From positions 124,001-188,000 of the forward strand of contig JAUCSC010000001.1 of the NCBI GenBank assembly GCA_030445265.1: a DNA stretch of 64,000 nt, given 5' to 3'. The notes under the pieces were generated by a model. The model had not been told where the DNA came from. It did not search any database and saw only the letters and a list, made by a program, of their open reading frames with translations. Within the stretch, counting starts at the first letter, position 1, and each line of letters starts with the position of its first letter. The DNA is from Candidatus Saccharimonadota bacterium. Lineage in GTDB: Bacteria; Patescibacteriota; Saccharimonadia; Saccharimonadales; Saccharimonadaceae. Of the stretch, positions 24,854 through 33,420 are shown piece after piece. A program made the translations under genes and the position numbers.

Positions 24854-25239
24854 TCCTGTTAATCGATAGTTCGACACCAACCTTTACCGTGACTGTTGTC
24901 GACGGTGAGCACAAGCGATGTCATTTTTCATGGGAAGCGGGCAGAGAGCTGGCACGGAATATTCTGACTTATCTCAATGAAGCCCTCGCGAGCTCCGAGG
25001 CAACGTGGGATGATATCATCGGTATAGGAGTATTCGAGGGACCCGGAAGCTTTACCGGACTGCGGATCGGTATTACGGTCGTGAATACGATTGCTCAGGC
25101 GAACAGCGTAGCAATCGTCGGTGCTCGGGGCGAGGCCTGGCAAGATCAGGCATTGAACAAGCTAGCCGCTGGTGAGCACCAGCAGGTCATCATGCCATAC
25201 TATGGGAGTGAGGCCCATATTACGTCGCCGCGTAAATAA
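24850..25239 (+). CDS. tsaB: TsaB-like protein, N-terminal lobe only
   Basis: 129 aa against about 230 for E. coli TsaB. It keeps the ASKHA start ILLIDSSTPTFTVTVVDG and the signature GVFEGPGSFTGLRIGITVVNTIAQ used for TsaD dimerisation, but ends soon after, so the second lobe is missing. The tail (HITSPRK) reads cleanly into a stop with no sign of a frameshift. TsaB is a scaffold, so a one-lobe form may still bind TsaD. Coupled to tsaE by ATGA. Confidence 0.8.
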   Translation: MILLIDSSTPTFTVTVVDGEHKRCHFSWEAGRELARNILTYLNEALASSEATWDDIIGIGVFEGPGSFTGLRIGITVVNTIAQANSVAIVGARGEAWQDQALNKLAAGEHQQVIMPYYGSEAHITSPRK

Positions 25240-25384
25240 GCTTGCGCTGTAGACATTACAGCAGCTACAATATATGCAGTCAGATATGTGACTTTTTTGT
25301 AAAATTTTGAATGTTCAGTGCAATTTGTGATAACGATACGCCAAGACGAACACTTGGCCAAATTGCCTGAGGAAGGAAGCAACC

Positions 25385-26908
25385 ATGGGAATAGAAATAA
25401 TTGCCGCAATTATTGGGGTACTTGCTGGTGTTGGCGCGGGAATTGGTGGTAAATACACCTACGACAAGAGCCGAACGACTGGTGGCAAGACCAAGGCCGA
25501 TCAATTGGTGGCCGAAGCGAAGACCAGGGCGAGCGATATTGTACTATCGGCTAAGGATGAAGCAGTGCGACTGACAAACGATGCTAAAAAAGATGAAATC
25601 GACCGCCGTAAGACATGGGAAAAAACCGAGAATCGGCTGGCTGAACGCGAAACAGCCCTCGATAAAAAGCTTGATGAACTTGACAAGCGCGCCGAAGGAT
25701 TACGGGCACAAGAAGATGAAGTCGAAGACTTGAAAAATGAGATCAAGCAGATCCGTGTGAAGCAGCAAGAGAAATTAGAAAAAATTGCCGGTCTCAAAAA
25801 AGCTGATGCCGCCGAAAAACTGATGCAGATGACCGAACGGGACATCAAAGATGACCTGACCGGTCTTGTGGCGAAGCTGCAGAACGATGCTATGGAGACC
25901 GCAGAAGAGCGCGCCCAGACGATTCTTGTCACGGCCATGGAGCGTATGAGTAGCGAAGTGACTGCCGAACGGACCGTCACAGCTATTCGGCTGACAGATG
26001 ATGAAATGAAGGGCCGGATCATTGGTAAAGAAGGACGTAATATACAAGCACTCCAGCGGGCGACTGGTGTTGATATTCTTGTCGACGATACGCCAGGCAT
26101 GATTATTCTCAGCAGCTTTGATCCTTTGCGCCGACAGGTCGCACGGCTGAGTATGGAAATGCTAATGAAGGATGGGCGCATCCATCCGGGCCGCATCGAA
26201 GAGGTTGTGGCAAAAGCAGAAAAAGAAATTGATAAAGAAGTTACCCGCGCCGGCGAAGATGCAGCACGTGAAGTTGGTGTCGTGGGGATCCCTAAGGACA
26301 TGTTGCAGCTGCTTGGCGAGCTCAAATTCCGGACGAGTTACGGGCAAAACGTGTTACTGCATAGTGTAGAAATGGCTCATCTGGCTGGTCTTATCGCGGA
26401 AGAAATTGGTGCCAATGTGCGGATAACCAAGATCGCGACATTGCTACATGATATTGGTAAGGCGGTGACGCACAAAATAGAAGGCAAACATCACCACATT
26501 GGTGCTGAACTTGCACGCAAGAGCGGCATGAGCGAAGAGATTGTTCACGCGATTGAAGCGCACCATGATGATATTGAGGCAACGACGCCAGAAGCGCTGG
26601 TCGTCCGTGTCTGTGATGCGTTGTCGGCCGCCAGGCCAGGCGCTCGTAATATCAGTGCTGAAAACTTTGCTGAACGTATGCGCGACCTGGAAAACATTGC
26701 CGTTAGCTTCAAGGGTATCGACAAGGCATACGCCATTAGTGCTGGACGGGAAGTCCGCGTCATCGTGTCACCCCAGGCGATTGATGACTTGAGTGCTATC
26801 AAATTGGCACGCGATATAGCGACAAAAATTGAAAGTACGATGCAGTATCCCGGCACTATTAAAGTCAATGTGATTCGTGAAACGCGCGCGATTGAATACG
26901 CGAAGTAA
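25385..26908 (+). CDS. rny: Ribonuclease Y
   Basis: 507 aa. An N-terminal membrane helix (about 3-22), a long charged coiled coil (about 35-190), and a KH domain (DDEMKGRIIGKEGRNIQAL, about 203-221). The HD domain carries LLHDIGKA and the metal-binding HHIGAE and EAHHDD. It starts mRNA decay by endonucleolytic cuts at the membrane. The GGAAGG site is 7-8 nt before the ATG. In the 145-nt gap upstream I see a possible promoter (TTGAAT near 25306 and GATAAC 16 nt later) and a small CTGTA/TACAG hairpin. Confidence 0.96.
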   Translation: MGIEIIAAIIGVLAGVGAGIGGKYTYDKSRTTGGKTKADQLVAEAKTRASDIVLSAKDEAVRLTNDAKKDEIDRRKTWEKTENRLAERETALDKKLDELDKRAEGLRAQEDEVEDLKNEIKQIRVKQQEKLEKIAGLKKADAAEKLMQMTERDIKDDLTGLVAKLQNDAMETAEERAQTILVTAMERMSSEVTAERTVTAIRLTDDEMKGRIIGKEGRNIQALQRATGVDILVDDTPGMIILSSFDPLRRQVARLSMEMLMKDGRIHPGRIEEVVAKAEKEIDKEVTRAGEDAAREVGVVGIPKDMLQLLGELKFRTSYGQNVLLHSVEMAHLAGLIAEEIGANVRITKIATLLHDIGKAVTHKIEGKHHHIGAELARKSGMSEEIVHAIEAHHDDIEATTPEALVVRVCDALSAARPGARNISAENFAERMRDLENIAVSFKGIDKAYAISAGREVRVIVSPQAIDDLSAIKLARDIATKIESTMQYPGTIKVNVIRETRAIEYAK

Positions 26909-27601
26909 TCAGACTTTTAGCAGGATATTGGCTGTAATCGCCCGGTGATCCGAGAGGGTGTCAGGCGATGGCAGTAAGTCCACGAACAAATTGGATTTCG
27001 GCATCAGGAAGTAATCTATCCGTTTATTTTCACCAGGATAGCTGATATACGGCTCGCTGATCGAAGCGGTATATCCATGATTCCATAAGTCCGAGTAATC
27101 TTCGAGGTGCGGCATATTGAAGTCTCCAGCGATGATCCGACGTTCGTGACGTGAATCAAGAATGCCCAGAAGCTCTCTTAGGTGGTCAACAGCCATCTCG
27201 GGCAATTCTGCGAAGTGGACGTTTGATAATTTGACGGTGTAGCCATGGTAGTTGATATCAAATAACTGGACGATACGTTGTAGGTGGTCTTTTGGATCCT
27301 GCTTCAATACCAGTGTTTCGCTTTTGGTAATGGGGTATTTACTCAGGACACTGAGTCCTTCTCGGTAGGCTGCATAATGCGGGCTCTCCTGGAGTCGGCT
27401 GACGACAGTCTGCTCATAGGGATATTCCAGGTGCCTATTGAGTAGTGTCGTCTGCGTATAAGGCGATTCTTCAGGAAGATAGACCACTTCTTGAAAGAGA
27501 ATAATGTCGGGGTCTTCTTTTTTTATGTAATCAACAATCGCTGTTTTGCGCTGTTGCCAGTGATTAAGACCGTAGAGATTGAGACTTGTGATTTTTGTCA
27601 T
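26909..27601 (-). CDS. Endonuclease/exonuclease/phosphatase (EEP) family hydrolase
   Basis: 230 aa. Family motifs: ILFQEVVYLPEE with the catalytic Glu, IIAGDFNMPHLED with the D-x-N, and a final LSDHRAITANI with the Asp-His. Substrates range from DNA to phospholipids and cannot be told from sequence. No signal peptide, so it is cytosolic. It converges on rny with no gap. Confidence 0.85.
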   Translation of the reverse strand: MTKITSLNLYGLNHWQQRKTAIVDYIKKEDPDIILFQEVVYLPEESPYTQTTLLNRHLEYPYEQTVVSRLQESPHYAAYREGLSVLSKYPITKSETLVLKQDPKDHLQRIVQLFDINYHGYTVKLSNVHFAELPEMAVDHLRELLGILDSRHERRIIAGDFNMPHLEDYSDLWNHGYTASISEPYISYPGENKRIDYFLMPKSNLFVDLLPSPDTLSDHRAITANILLKV

Positions 27602-27652
27602 ATTTGTTTCTTGATGCTTACGTTTTTATTATAGCGCATTTATACAAAGTCT

Positions 27653-27691
27653 ATAAAAAGATAATAACCTGTCAAAAACAGGTTATTATTC
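27653..27691 (-). terminator. Intrinsic terminator after tRNA-Pro
   Basis: A long hairpin, AATAATAACCTG against CAGGTTATTATT, with a T-rich minus-strand end (CTTTTTAT). It begins one base beyond the tRNA CCA. Confidence 0.75.
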
Positions 27692-27768
27692 TGGTCGGGG
27701 TGAAAGGATTCGAACCTTCGACCTCACGGTCCCAAACCGCGCGCGCTAGCCAACTGCGCCACACCCCG
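27692..27768 (-). tRNA. tRNA-Pro (anticodon TGG)
   Basis: 77 nt. Acceptor CGGGGTG pairs with CACCCCG, anticodon stem CGCGG/CCGTG with loop TTTGGGA, T-arm GGTTCGAATCC, CCA encoded. Confidence 0.94.
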
Positions 27769-27830
27769 ATAAACGGTACTTGTCAGATTATACGACATAT
27801 AAGGTAACTTTTCCAGGGGGTCTACCTTGG

Positions 27831-27860
27831 TTGTCAGGATGCCTAGTGACGCGGTATCAT
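27831..27860 (+). promoter_or_regulatory. Promoter of the GT39-like gene
   Basis: TTGTCA (27831-27836), 18 nt, TATCAT (27855-27860), then 12 nt to the ATG at 27873. It shows that the track start at 27780 is too early. Confidence 0.6.
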
Positions 27861-27872
27861 AAGAGTAGCGAT

Positions 27873-29444
27873 ATGATAGAGAAAAACGAAGCAAAACAGC
27901 TGAAACGCAGCTGGCTACTCGACGGTATAATTATTGTCAGCCTGTTAGCGCTATTTGCTGTCTTAACACTGATTGGCATTGAGAATAGCTCAATCTGGTT
28001 CGATGAAGCTTTTAGCGCCTACATCACGCAGTTTAATTTTGTTGACATTGCCCGCTACACGGCTACTGACGTCCATCCCCCATTGTATTACTGGCTTCTG
28101 AAATCGTGGGAACTCGTCTTTGGTGACTCTGCATTAGCACTCCGTTCGCTCAGTGTGCTATTTGCCATGGCAACGGGCATCATCGGTTATTTTCTATTAA
28201 AACGATTCTTCGGTCTTAGGACCGCCGCCGTCGGTTTATTGCTGTTCGTCTTGTCGCCGATGATTATCCGCTATAGTCAGGAAGCTCGTATGTATATGCT
28301 TATTTCGCTGATCGTCATGAGCGCGGTAGCTACGCTCATCAAAGCAGAAGAGACGAAGCGTCGGTCACTGTATGTATGGTATGGGGTTTTATTGGCGCTT
28401 GGTATGTGGACGCATTATCTTGTGGCTCTTGCATGGCTGGCAGTATGGGTCGGACGTGCTCTGGTGCTATGGAGTAAGGGCGAGCGGGGGAAGCAGCTGC
28501 TTCGGGCTTTCTTCTCAAAAGACTGGATTTATGCTCACGTCGTTGCCGTGGCGTTATTCCTGCCCTGGCTTCCCTACATGGCTATCCAGCTGACAACCAT
28601 CCAGGCAACGGGATTTTGGATTGGGCCGGTCGGCGTTGATACACCGGTCAACTACCTTACTAATGCTTTTTATTATCTTGAGCATGGTGAGGTGCAAGGC
28701 TGGCTCGCGCTACTACTCATGGTCGTTTTAGGACTACTTTTGACGTCAGCAATCCGGACATACCGGATACTTGCACCAGCAAAAAAGAGAGTATATCTTT
28801 TGTTATTTGCTATGGCAGTAGTTCCGCCACTTTTACTGTTTCTTACATCGCTGCCACCACTTCGTTCGTCGTGGGTAGAGCGGTATCTTTTCCCGGCAAT
28901 TATTTTTATTCCTTTGCTGCTCGCTATTGTGACTACCTATGGTCGCCATTGGAAAAGGGTTGGATCGTTGGCCCTGCTTGGCTTGGTCATTACTATGTTC
29001 GCGATCGGCATTGGTAACGTCAAATACTATGGGAACTTTAATAAAAATTCTGGCGTGACAATCCAGACCAAGCAGCTCATGGAGAAGGTGATAGCTCATG
29101 CTGCGCCTGGAGAACCGATCATCGCAAATTCGCCGTGGACATTCTATGAAGCGGTCTTTTACGAAACCAAGGAGCATCCGGTGTACTTTATTGATGCTGA
29201 TACGGAGTACGCCTTTGGTTCACTCGACATGTTGAAGTATAACGATATGCACAAGATTAAAGATCTCAAAGCGTTTACGAGCGAACATCCCGTCGTCTGG
29301 TATATCGGTTTTAGTAGTACGAGGCTCGCGCCGCCACCAAATACCTCATGGAAAGAGCTTCGCACCGAAGAGACGTTCGATACCATAAGGCAGGTCAGTA
29401 ACTATAAGGCAGTGCGCTTTTCGACCGGTACTAGCGCGGAATAA
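27873..29444 (+). CDS. GT39-family (ArnT/PMT-like) membrane glycosyltransferase
   Basis: 523 aa from ATG 27873. About ten or more transmembrane helices. The first outer loop carries IENSSIWFDEAFSAYI with the Asp-Glu catalytic motif, then DVHPPLYYWLLKSW, both typical of lipid-linked sugar transferases of the GT39/GT83 group. The C-terminal part is a soluble outer domain (about 390-523). It probably moves a sugar from a polyprenyl carrier to a surface protein or lipid; the acceptor is unknown. Ends overlapping the convergent OpgC-like gene by 14 nt. Confidence 0.85.
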   Translation: MIEKNEAKQLKRSWLLDGIIIVSLLALFAVLTLIGIENSSIWFDEAFSAYITQFNFVDIARYTATDVHPPLYYWLLKSWELVFGDSALALRSLSVLFAMATGIIGYFLLKRFFGLRTAAVGLLLFVLSPMIIRYSQEARMYMLISLIVMSAVATLIKAEETKRRSLYVWYGVLLALGMWTHYLVALAWLAVWVGRALVLWSKGERGKQLLRAFFSKDWIYAHVVAVALFLPWLPYMAIQLTTIQATGFWIGPVGVDTPVNYLTNAFYYLEHGEVQGWLALLLMVVLGLLLTSAIRTYRILAPAKKRVYLLLFAMAVVPPLLLFLTSLPPLRSSWVERYLFPAIIFIPLLLAIVTTYGRHWKRVGSLALLGLVITMFAIGIGNVKYYGNFNKNSGVTIQTKQLMEKVIAHAAPGEPIIANSPWTFYEAVFYETKEHPVYFIDADTEYAFGSLDMLKYNDMHKIKDLKAFTSEHPVVWYIGFSSTRLAPPPNTSWKELRTEETFDTIRQVSNYKAVRFSTGTSAE

Positions 29445-30561
29445 GTTTCATCAGGATCTGGTAGTGAATGGCTAGTCGAATCAAAGCAATAACGCCAATC
29501 GATACCACGAAGTTGAAAGGCAGCGCGCCCGGATCAACAAAGAGGTGGACGAAAAATATAATAATTGCCTGCATCGTGTAGACATACAGTGAGTTTGTTC
29601 CAAAGGCGAGTAGCAACCATCCGGCGTATTTAATAATGACCGTTTCAAATTTTCGCACCAGCCAGAACGCGGCCATGAACCAGCTCATAAACATCAGAAC
29701 TCGGGGCAGGGGCAACTGCTCTTTATCAAACAACTGGGCATGTACCAAGGTGCCAAAATCATCAAGTTGCATCGCAATATCAGCTGGTATGGGAATAACC
29801 ATTTTGGCGCCAAAAACAATAAAGATATTAGCAAGCAATGAACCGAATCCAATGGTGACGGTGGTACCGATAAGAATCTTGCGTACTCGCTGTGTCCGGC
29901 TCAGCCACCAGCCGACAATCGTCGGCCAATAAAAGCCGATTGTAAAGCCACCAAAAAAGAGCAGTTGCCATGACAGTGGCTGGAGGAGATGTTGAATATT
30001 CTCGGGAGTAGTCGCTGGGTTCGGGAATAGTAACCAAAGGATAATACTGACGGTGAGCAGAACATACCACCAGCCACGGCGCAGCAGCCAAAGGGCGAAG
30101 GGGCTCACAAAAAGAAATATACTGTACAGCTTGAGATAATCAGCCCAGCCATAGTCGTATTGGAAGGTGAGGGTCTGCCATAGTAGAAGCGGCAGATTCT
30201 CCATGAATGGCCAGATGCCTTCTTTGAGTCCGTGGTGATCATTGAAGACAAACCAACCAAGCGCCGTAAAGATAAGCGTTAAAATGATCGAGAGAACGTA
30301 GAGATGCAAGCCCCTTTTCAGGAGGAGTCGAGCCGCATCTTTGAACGGCTTATCGATCAGTTTGACGCCCCGGACGATGCCAAGTACGATACCGGATATT
30401 AAGAAAAAGCCCTCTGCCGCGGACACGTACAGATTGCCTTGCATTGCAACCCAATCTAAGCCATTGGGGTAAAAGAATAGGTGATCGAGGACGATGGCAA
30501 GCAAAAAATACCCGCGTAGTAAGTCGAAGGTGGCGATCCGGGTCATCTCAATTTTTTTCAC
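29431..30561 (-). CDS. OpgC/acyltransferase-3-like membrane protein
   Basis: 376 aa with about ten transmembrane helices. The N-terminus RIATFDLLRGYFLLAIVLDHLFFYPNG matches the opening helix of OpgC-type membrane acyltransferases, with the conserved Arg-Gly and His. The family transfers acyl or succinyl groups to extracellular glycans. The start is a GTG placed 7 nt after a -10 box (TATAAT 30574-30569), a leaderless GTG start. An ATG five codons later is the alternative. Confidence 0.8.
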   Translation of the reverse strand: MKKIEMTRIATFDLLRGYFLLAIVLDHLFFYPNGLDWVAMQGNLYVSAAEGFFLISGIVLGIVRGVKLIDKPFKDAARLLLKRGLHLYVLSIILTLIFTALGWFVFNDHHGLKEGIWPFMENLPLLLWQTLTFQYDYGWADYLKLYSIFLFVSPFALWLLRRGWWYVLLTVSIILWLLFPNPATTPENIQHLLQPLSWQLLFFGGFTIGFYWPTIVGWWLSRTQRVRKILIGTTVTIGFGSLLANIFIVFGAKMVIPIPADIAMQLDDFGTLVHAQLFDKEQLPLPRVLMFMSWFMAAFWLVRKFETVIIKYAGWLLLAFGTNSLYVYTMQAIIIFFVHLFVDPGALPFNFVVSIGVIALIRLAIHYQILMKLIPR

Positions 30562-30574
30562 TCGTTATATTATA
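30562..30574 (-). promoter_or_regulatory. -10 element, leaderless GTG start, for the OpgC-like gene
   Basis: Minus strand TATAAT, 7 nt, GTG at 30561. Confidence 0.55.
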
Positions 30575-30610
30575 CCCGACCGGGCAGGTTTATCGCGGTG
30601 GCTGCAGCGT

Positions 30611-30871
30611 TTATTCGTCTTCGTCGCCAAGTAGGTCGGGATCATCTTCCGTATCAATGTCCTGACTACTGACGATGCCAGTTCTTTTTCGTAACTCCTC
30701 GATACGGGTCGTGGCCTCGGCTCTAGTCATTGAATAGTCTGGCACTGGTTCGCCGGCCTGGTCAGAAAGAGTCTGCAGGTATACTCGCTGTGCATCCGTT
30801 ATCGGATCTTCAGTGGTCTTCCATTCATCGGAGTCTCGAAGCATTTCACTGCTAGCACTGTTGTTTGTCAT
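30611..30871 (-). CDS. DUF3072 domain protein
   Basis: 86 aa, acidic, cytosolic. Middle part EDPITDAQRVYLQTLSDQAGEP followed by TRAEATTRIEELRKRTG matches the small DUF3072 family of unknown function. A clear AAAGGAG site lies 8 nt before the ATG. The gap 30872-31003 upstream shows only a TTGACC and TATACT pair on the minus strand, with poor spacing. Confidence 0.8.
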   Translation of the reverse strand: MTNNSASSEMLRDSDEWKTTEDPITDAQRVYLQTLSDQAGEPVPDYSMTRAEATTRIEELRKRTGIVSSQDIDTEDDPDLLGDEDE

Positions 30872-31003
30872 CGTGGCTGCTCCTTTTAGTTAGTTGCGAT
30901 GGTCGCAGAGAGAAAGGATTACGTGTCCTTATTCGTGTGTCCAATATTCAGTATATATAGTTAACAGAGGTCAATCTGTGAGATATATTACCTTTGGCAA
31001 TAA

Positions 31004-31732
31004 CTATCGTGGTCGCTTCAGCGCAATTTCGCGGGCAGGCTCAATCAGATGGTCATCGGGAGTGCCGCTTGGTTCGAAGCTACCATAGCGATTGGTCACT
31101 GCAGTCGTAATCAAGAAATCTGCGAGACGGGGGTTTTTTGGCAGAATTGATCCATGTAAGTACGTACCGATGACATTGTTGTAGCGGGCGCCCTCGCTCG
31201 AGTCGGCCATGTTGTTGCCGGCGCCTTTTATGACGCTGCCAAACGCGGTCGCGCCTTCGCCAATGAAGGTTTGTCCGCTGTGATTTTCATATCCAATGAC
31301 ATCGCCAAACTCTTTCGTCCTGACAATGATATTGCCGATGAGTCGTTCTGGTTTTGCGTATGTTTCAATATCAAGGAGACCAATGCCCTTTATGATTTCG
31401 TCGTCGCTCGTTTTAAAGAATTTACCGAATAGTTGGTAGAGACCGCACACCATTAGCATGGGGACGTTACTATCTGCGAGTGTTTGCAGATGGTGGACAA
31501 TGGTATGGAGGTCATCTTGAACCTTACTCTGACCGCTATCCTGACCGCCGCCGCCTACGATGATGTCAACGTTATCTGGGAATGAATCACCTGGGTCGTA
31601 GGTCAAGACGACCGGCGTATAGCCGTACCATTCCAGCCGACGCTGCAATGTAAGAATGTTGCCGTGATCACCATAAATATTCATATCCCGCGGATAAAGA
31701 TGGAGCAGCTTTATGGGGCGGTTACTATTCAT
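31004..31732 (-). CDS. gatD: Lipid II isoglutaminyl synthase, glutaminase subunit GatD
   Basis: 242 aa. A class I glutamine amidotransferase: nucleophile loop MLMVCGLYQLFGKFF with the Cys (about 96-110), and the catalytic His in VIGTYLHGSILPKNP (about 190-204). GatD supplies ammonia to MurT, which amidates D-Glu of the lipid II stem peptide. Overlaps murT by 4 nt. Confidence 0.93.
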   Translation of the reverse strand: MNSNRPIKLLHLYPRDMNIYGDHGNILTLQRRLEWYGYTPVVLTYDPGDSFPDNVDIIVGGGGQDSGQSKVQDDLHTIVHHLQTLADSNVPMLMVCGLYQLFGKFFKTSDDEIIKGIGLLDIETYAKPERLIGNIIVRTKEFGDVIGYENHSGQTFIGEGATAFGSVIKGAGNNMADSSEGARYNNVIGTYLHGSILPKNPRLADFLITTAVTNRYGSFEPSGTPDDHLIEPAREIALKRPR

Positions 31733-33000
31733 TCGATAGCTCCTACTTTGACATAGTGGGCCATTTCTCGCCGGAGTTCACGCATGGCCGTGTATGAACA
31801 GAAGATGCGTTTTGGCGTATCGGGATGAGACGCGAGGAACTGCTTGAGCGCCTTAGCCCGGTCAGGCTCGATACGTTCAACCGGGACTAGATCATATTGC
31901 AAACGCAGTGCCATGTCGTAGGCACGGATACCCGTGACAAGATTGACGCCGGAATTCCGAAGACCTTCAAAGTCAACGTCCCAGAGCCACGACATATCAC
32001 GCCCGTCGGCGTAACGGTCATTGATAGCGATCATGACGGAGTTGCCGCTAGCGGGGAAGGAAGCGAGTGATAGCCGAAACCCTGAAGGATTCTTCACCAA
32101 TACAAATTCGATTGGCTGACCTTTATACATAAACTGTTCGCCGCGGCCGAATGCCGGTGTTATTGTCGAAAGCTTTTCAAGTAGCGGCTTCGGAGAAGCA
32201 TCGGGCAGGATTGTCCGAACGAGCGTCAGTGCCGCTGCCGCGTTAAAAATATTATAGATGCCATGAAGTTCAAGCGTCGTTTCAAAAGTCTGTTCGCCGA
32301 TACGGAATTTGGCACGATCGCCCTCGAATGACTCGAGTATGACGTCGGCGGCCAGCTTATTTGGTGTTTGTTCTGCGCGCTGTCCGTGCAATTCATCATC
32401 GGTGGGAAATTGTTGGCGCAGCTCAGGGGCCAGTCCGAAGTAGCGAACCAATCGACCATCGAGTGTACTGGCAATGTTTGCTACGCGGTCGTCCTCCCGG
32501 TTTAAGATGACACTATCGGTGGTCGCATCGGCGATTGTTCGTAAAAGTTGAGCTGTCTTATCAATTTCTCCGAATCGGTCTAATTGATCACGCATGACAT
32601 TGAGTACCAGGCAGTATCGGGGGGCCACTCTTTTGACGAAATGAACGCCGTGAGCTTCATCGAGTTCAAGCACCGCAATATCAGCCGGGAGCTTGCCGTT
32701 TAGTTTAACGGCACCGAGGAGCGATGCGGCGACGCCACGCACAAAATTGCTACCACTACGATTCGTAAAAACGCGAAGTCCTTGGCTCTCGAGGAGCTCG
32801 ACAACCATTTTGGTCGTCGTCGTCTTACCATTAGTACCGGTCACGACAACCACGCCATGAGGGAGTTGTTGGAGCGTTCGGCTGACGAAGCCAGGGTCGA
32901 CTTTTTCGGCAAATAACCCTGGCAGCGCCGAACCGCCGCCACGCAGTCGCGCCGCATGACGCACGAGCTTGCCAGCGATGACGACAAAGGGATAAGGCAT
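31729..33000 (-). CDS. murT: Lipid II isoglutaminyl synthase, Mur-ligase subunit MurT
   Basis: 423 aa. P-loop VVTGTNGKTTTTKM (about 52-65), Mur central domain with LVLNVMRDQLDRFGE, and the C-terminal DUF1727 part (PKRIFCSYTAMRELRREM). It activates the stem-peptide glutamate with ATP for amidation. The cysteine-rich zinc-ribbon insert known in Firmicutes MurT is not present: the matching stretch (about 175-235) has no cysteine. Leaderless promoter (TATAAT 33013-33008, 7 nt, ATG). Confidence 0.92.
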   Translation of the reverse strand: MPYPFVVIAGKLVRHAARLRGGGSALPGLFAEKVDPGFVSRTLQQLPHGVVVVTGTNGKTTTTKMVVELLESQGLRVFTNRSGSNFVRGVAASLLGAVKLNGKLPADIAVLELDEAHGVHFVKRVAPRYCLVLNVMRDQLDRFGEIDKTAQLLRTIADATTDSVILNREDDRVANIASTLDGRLVRYFGLAPELRQQFPTDDELHGQRAEQTPNKLAADVILESFEGDRAKFRIGEQTFETTLELHGIYNIFNAAAALTLVRTILPDASPKPLLEKLSTITPAFGRGEQFMYKGQPIEFVLVKNPSGFRLSLASFPASGNSVMIAINDRYADGRDMSWLWDVDFEGLRNSGVNLVTGIRAYDMALRLQYDLVPVERIEPDRAKALKQFLASHPDTPKRIFCSYTAMRELRREMAHYVKVGAIE

Positions 33001-33036
33001 ATGGTCTATTATAGCCCAGCCTAGTATAATGATGAT
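33001..33036. promoter_or_regulatory. Divergent pair of leaderless promoters in a 36-bp gap
   Basis: The minus strand has TATAAT at 33013-33008, 7 nt from the murT ATG. The plus strand has TATAAT at 33025-33030, 6 nt from the ATG at 33037. The -35 of each promoter would fall inside the other one, so simultaneous use is unlikely. Confidence 0.65.
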
Positions 33037-33420
33037 ATGTTTCTGGTGGGCATTTTGTCTTGGTGGTACGGTAAAGGGTTACGGCAGCAAGCGGTCTTAA
33101 TCGTACGTCGGCTCCAGCGTCTTGCCGACGATTTTTCGATTGTCTTATCCTTAAAGACATTGTTTGCGCCGTTTCGCCAAATATCAGCTAGCCGTGCCAA
33201 CGGATCAATCGCTGTGATGTGGCAGGCGTTTGTCGACCGTATGGTTTCAAGAGTTATCGGCTTTATTGTTCGTAGTATGACAATTCTTGTCGGAGTGCTT
33301 CTTATGGTACTTCTTATGTTCTACGGCGTCGTCCTGCTCGTAGTTTGGTTGCTTATCCCGCTTTTTCCTGTCGTTGGCTTAATACTTTGGGTCATTGGTA
33401 AGGTGCCATCGTGGCTGTAA
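33037..33420 (+). CDS. Membrane protein paired with the Clp-type ATPase
   Basis: 127 aa. An amphipathic basic N-terminus (about 1-60) and two strong transmembrane helices (about 78-102 and 104-122). No family was recognised. The next gene starts inside its 3' end (10-nt overlap), so the two are very likely made together and may form a membrane complex. Confidence 0.7.
   Translation: MFLVGILSWWYGKGLRQQAVLIVRRLQRLADDFSIVLSLKTLFAPFRQISASRANGSIAVMWQAFVDRMVSRVIGFIVRSMTILVGVLLMVLLMFYGVVLLVVWLLIPLFPVVGLILWVIGKVPSWL

Noticed and set aside
25240-25384. Possible small RNA (SRP-like) between tsaB and rny
   Set aside because: Only a 5-bp hairpin is visible and none of the conserved SRP or tmRNA segments.
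25501-26325. 274-aa minus ORF opposite rny
   Set aside because: Ser-rich shadow frame created by codon bias of rny.
27595-27807. 70-aa plus ORF with GVKGFEPSTSRSQTARASQLRHTP
   Set aside because: It runs through tRNA-Pro in the antisense direction, another common artefact.
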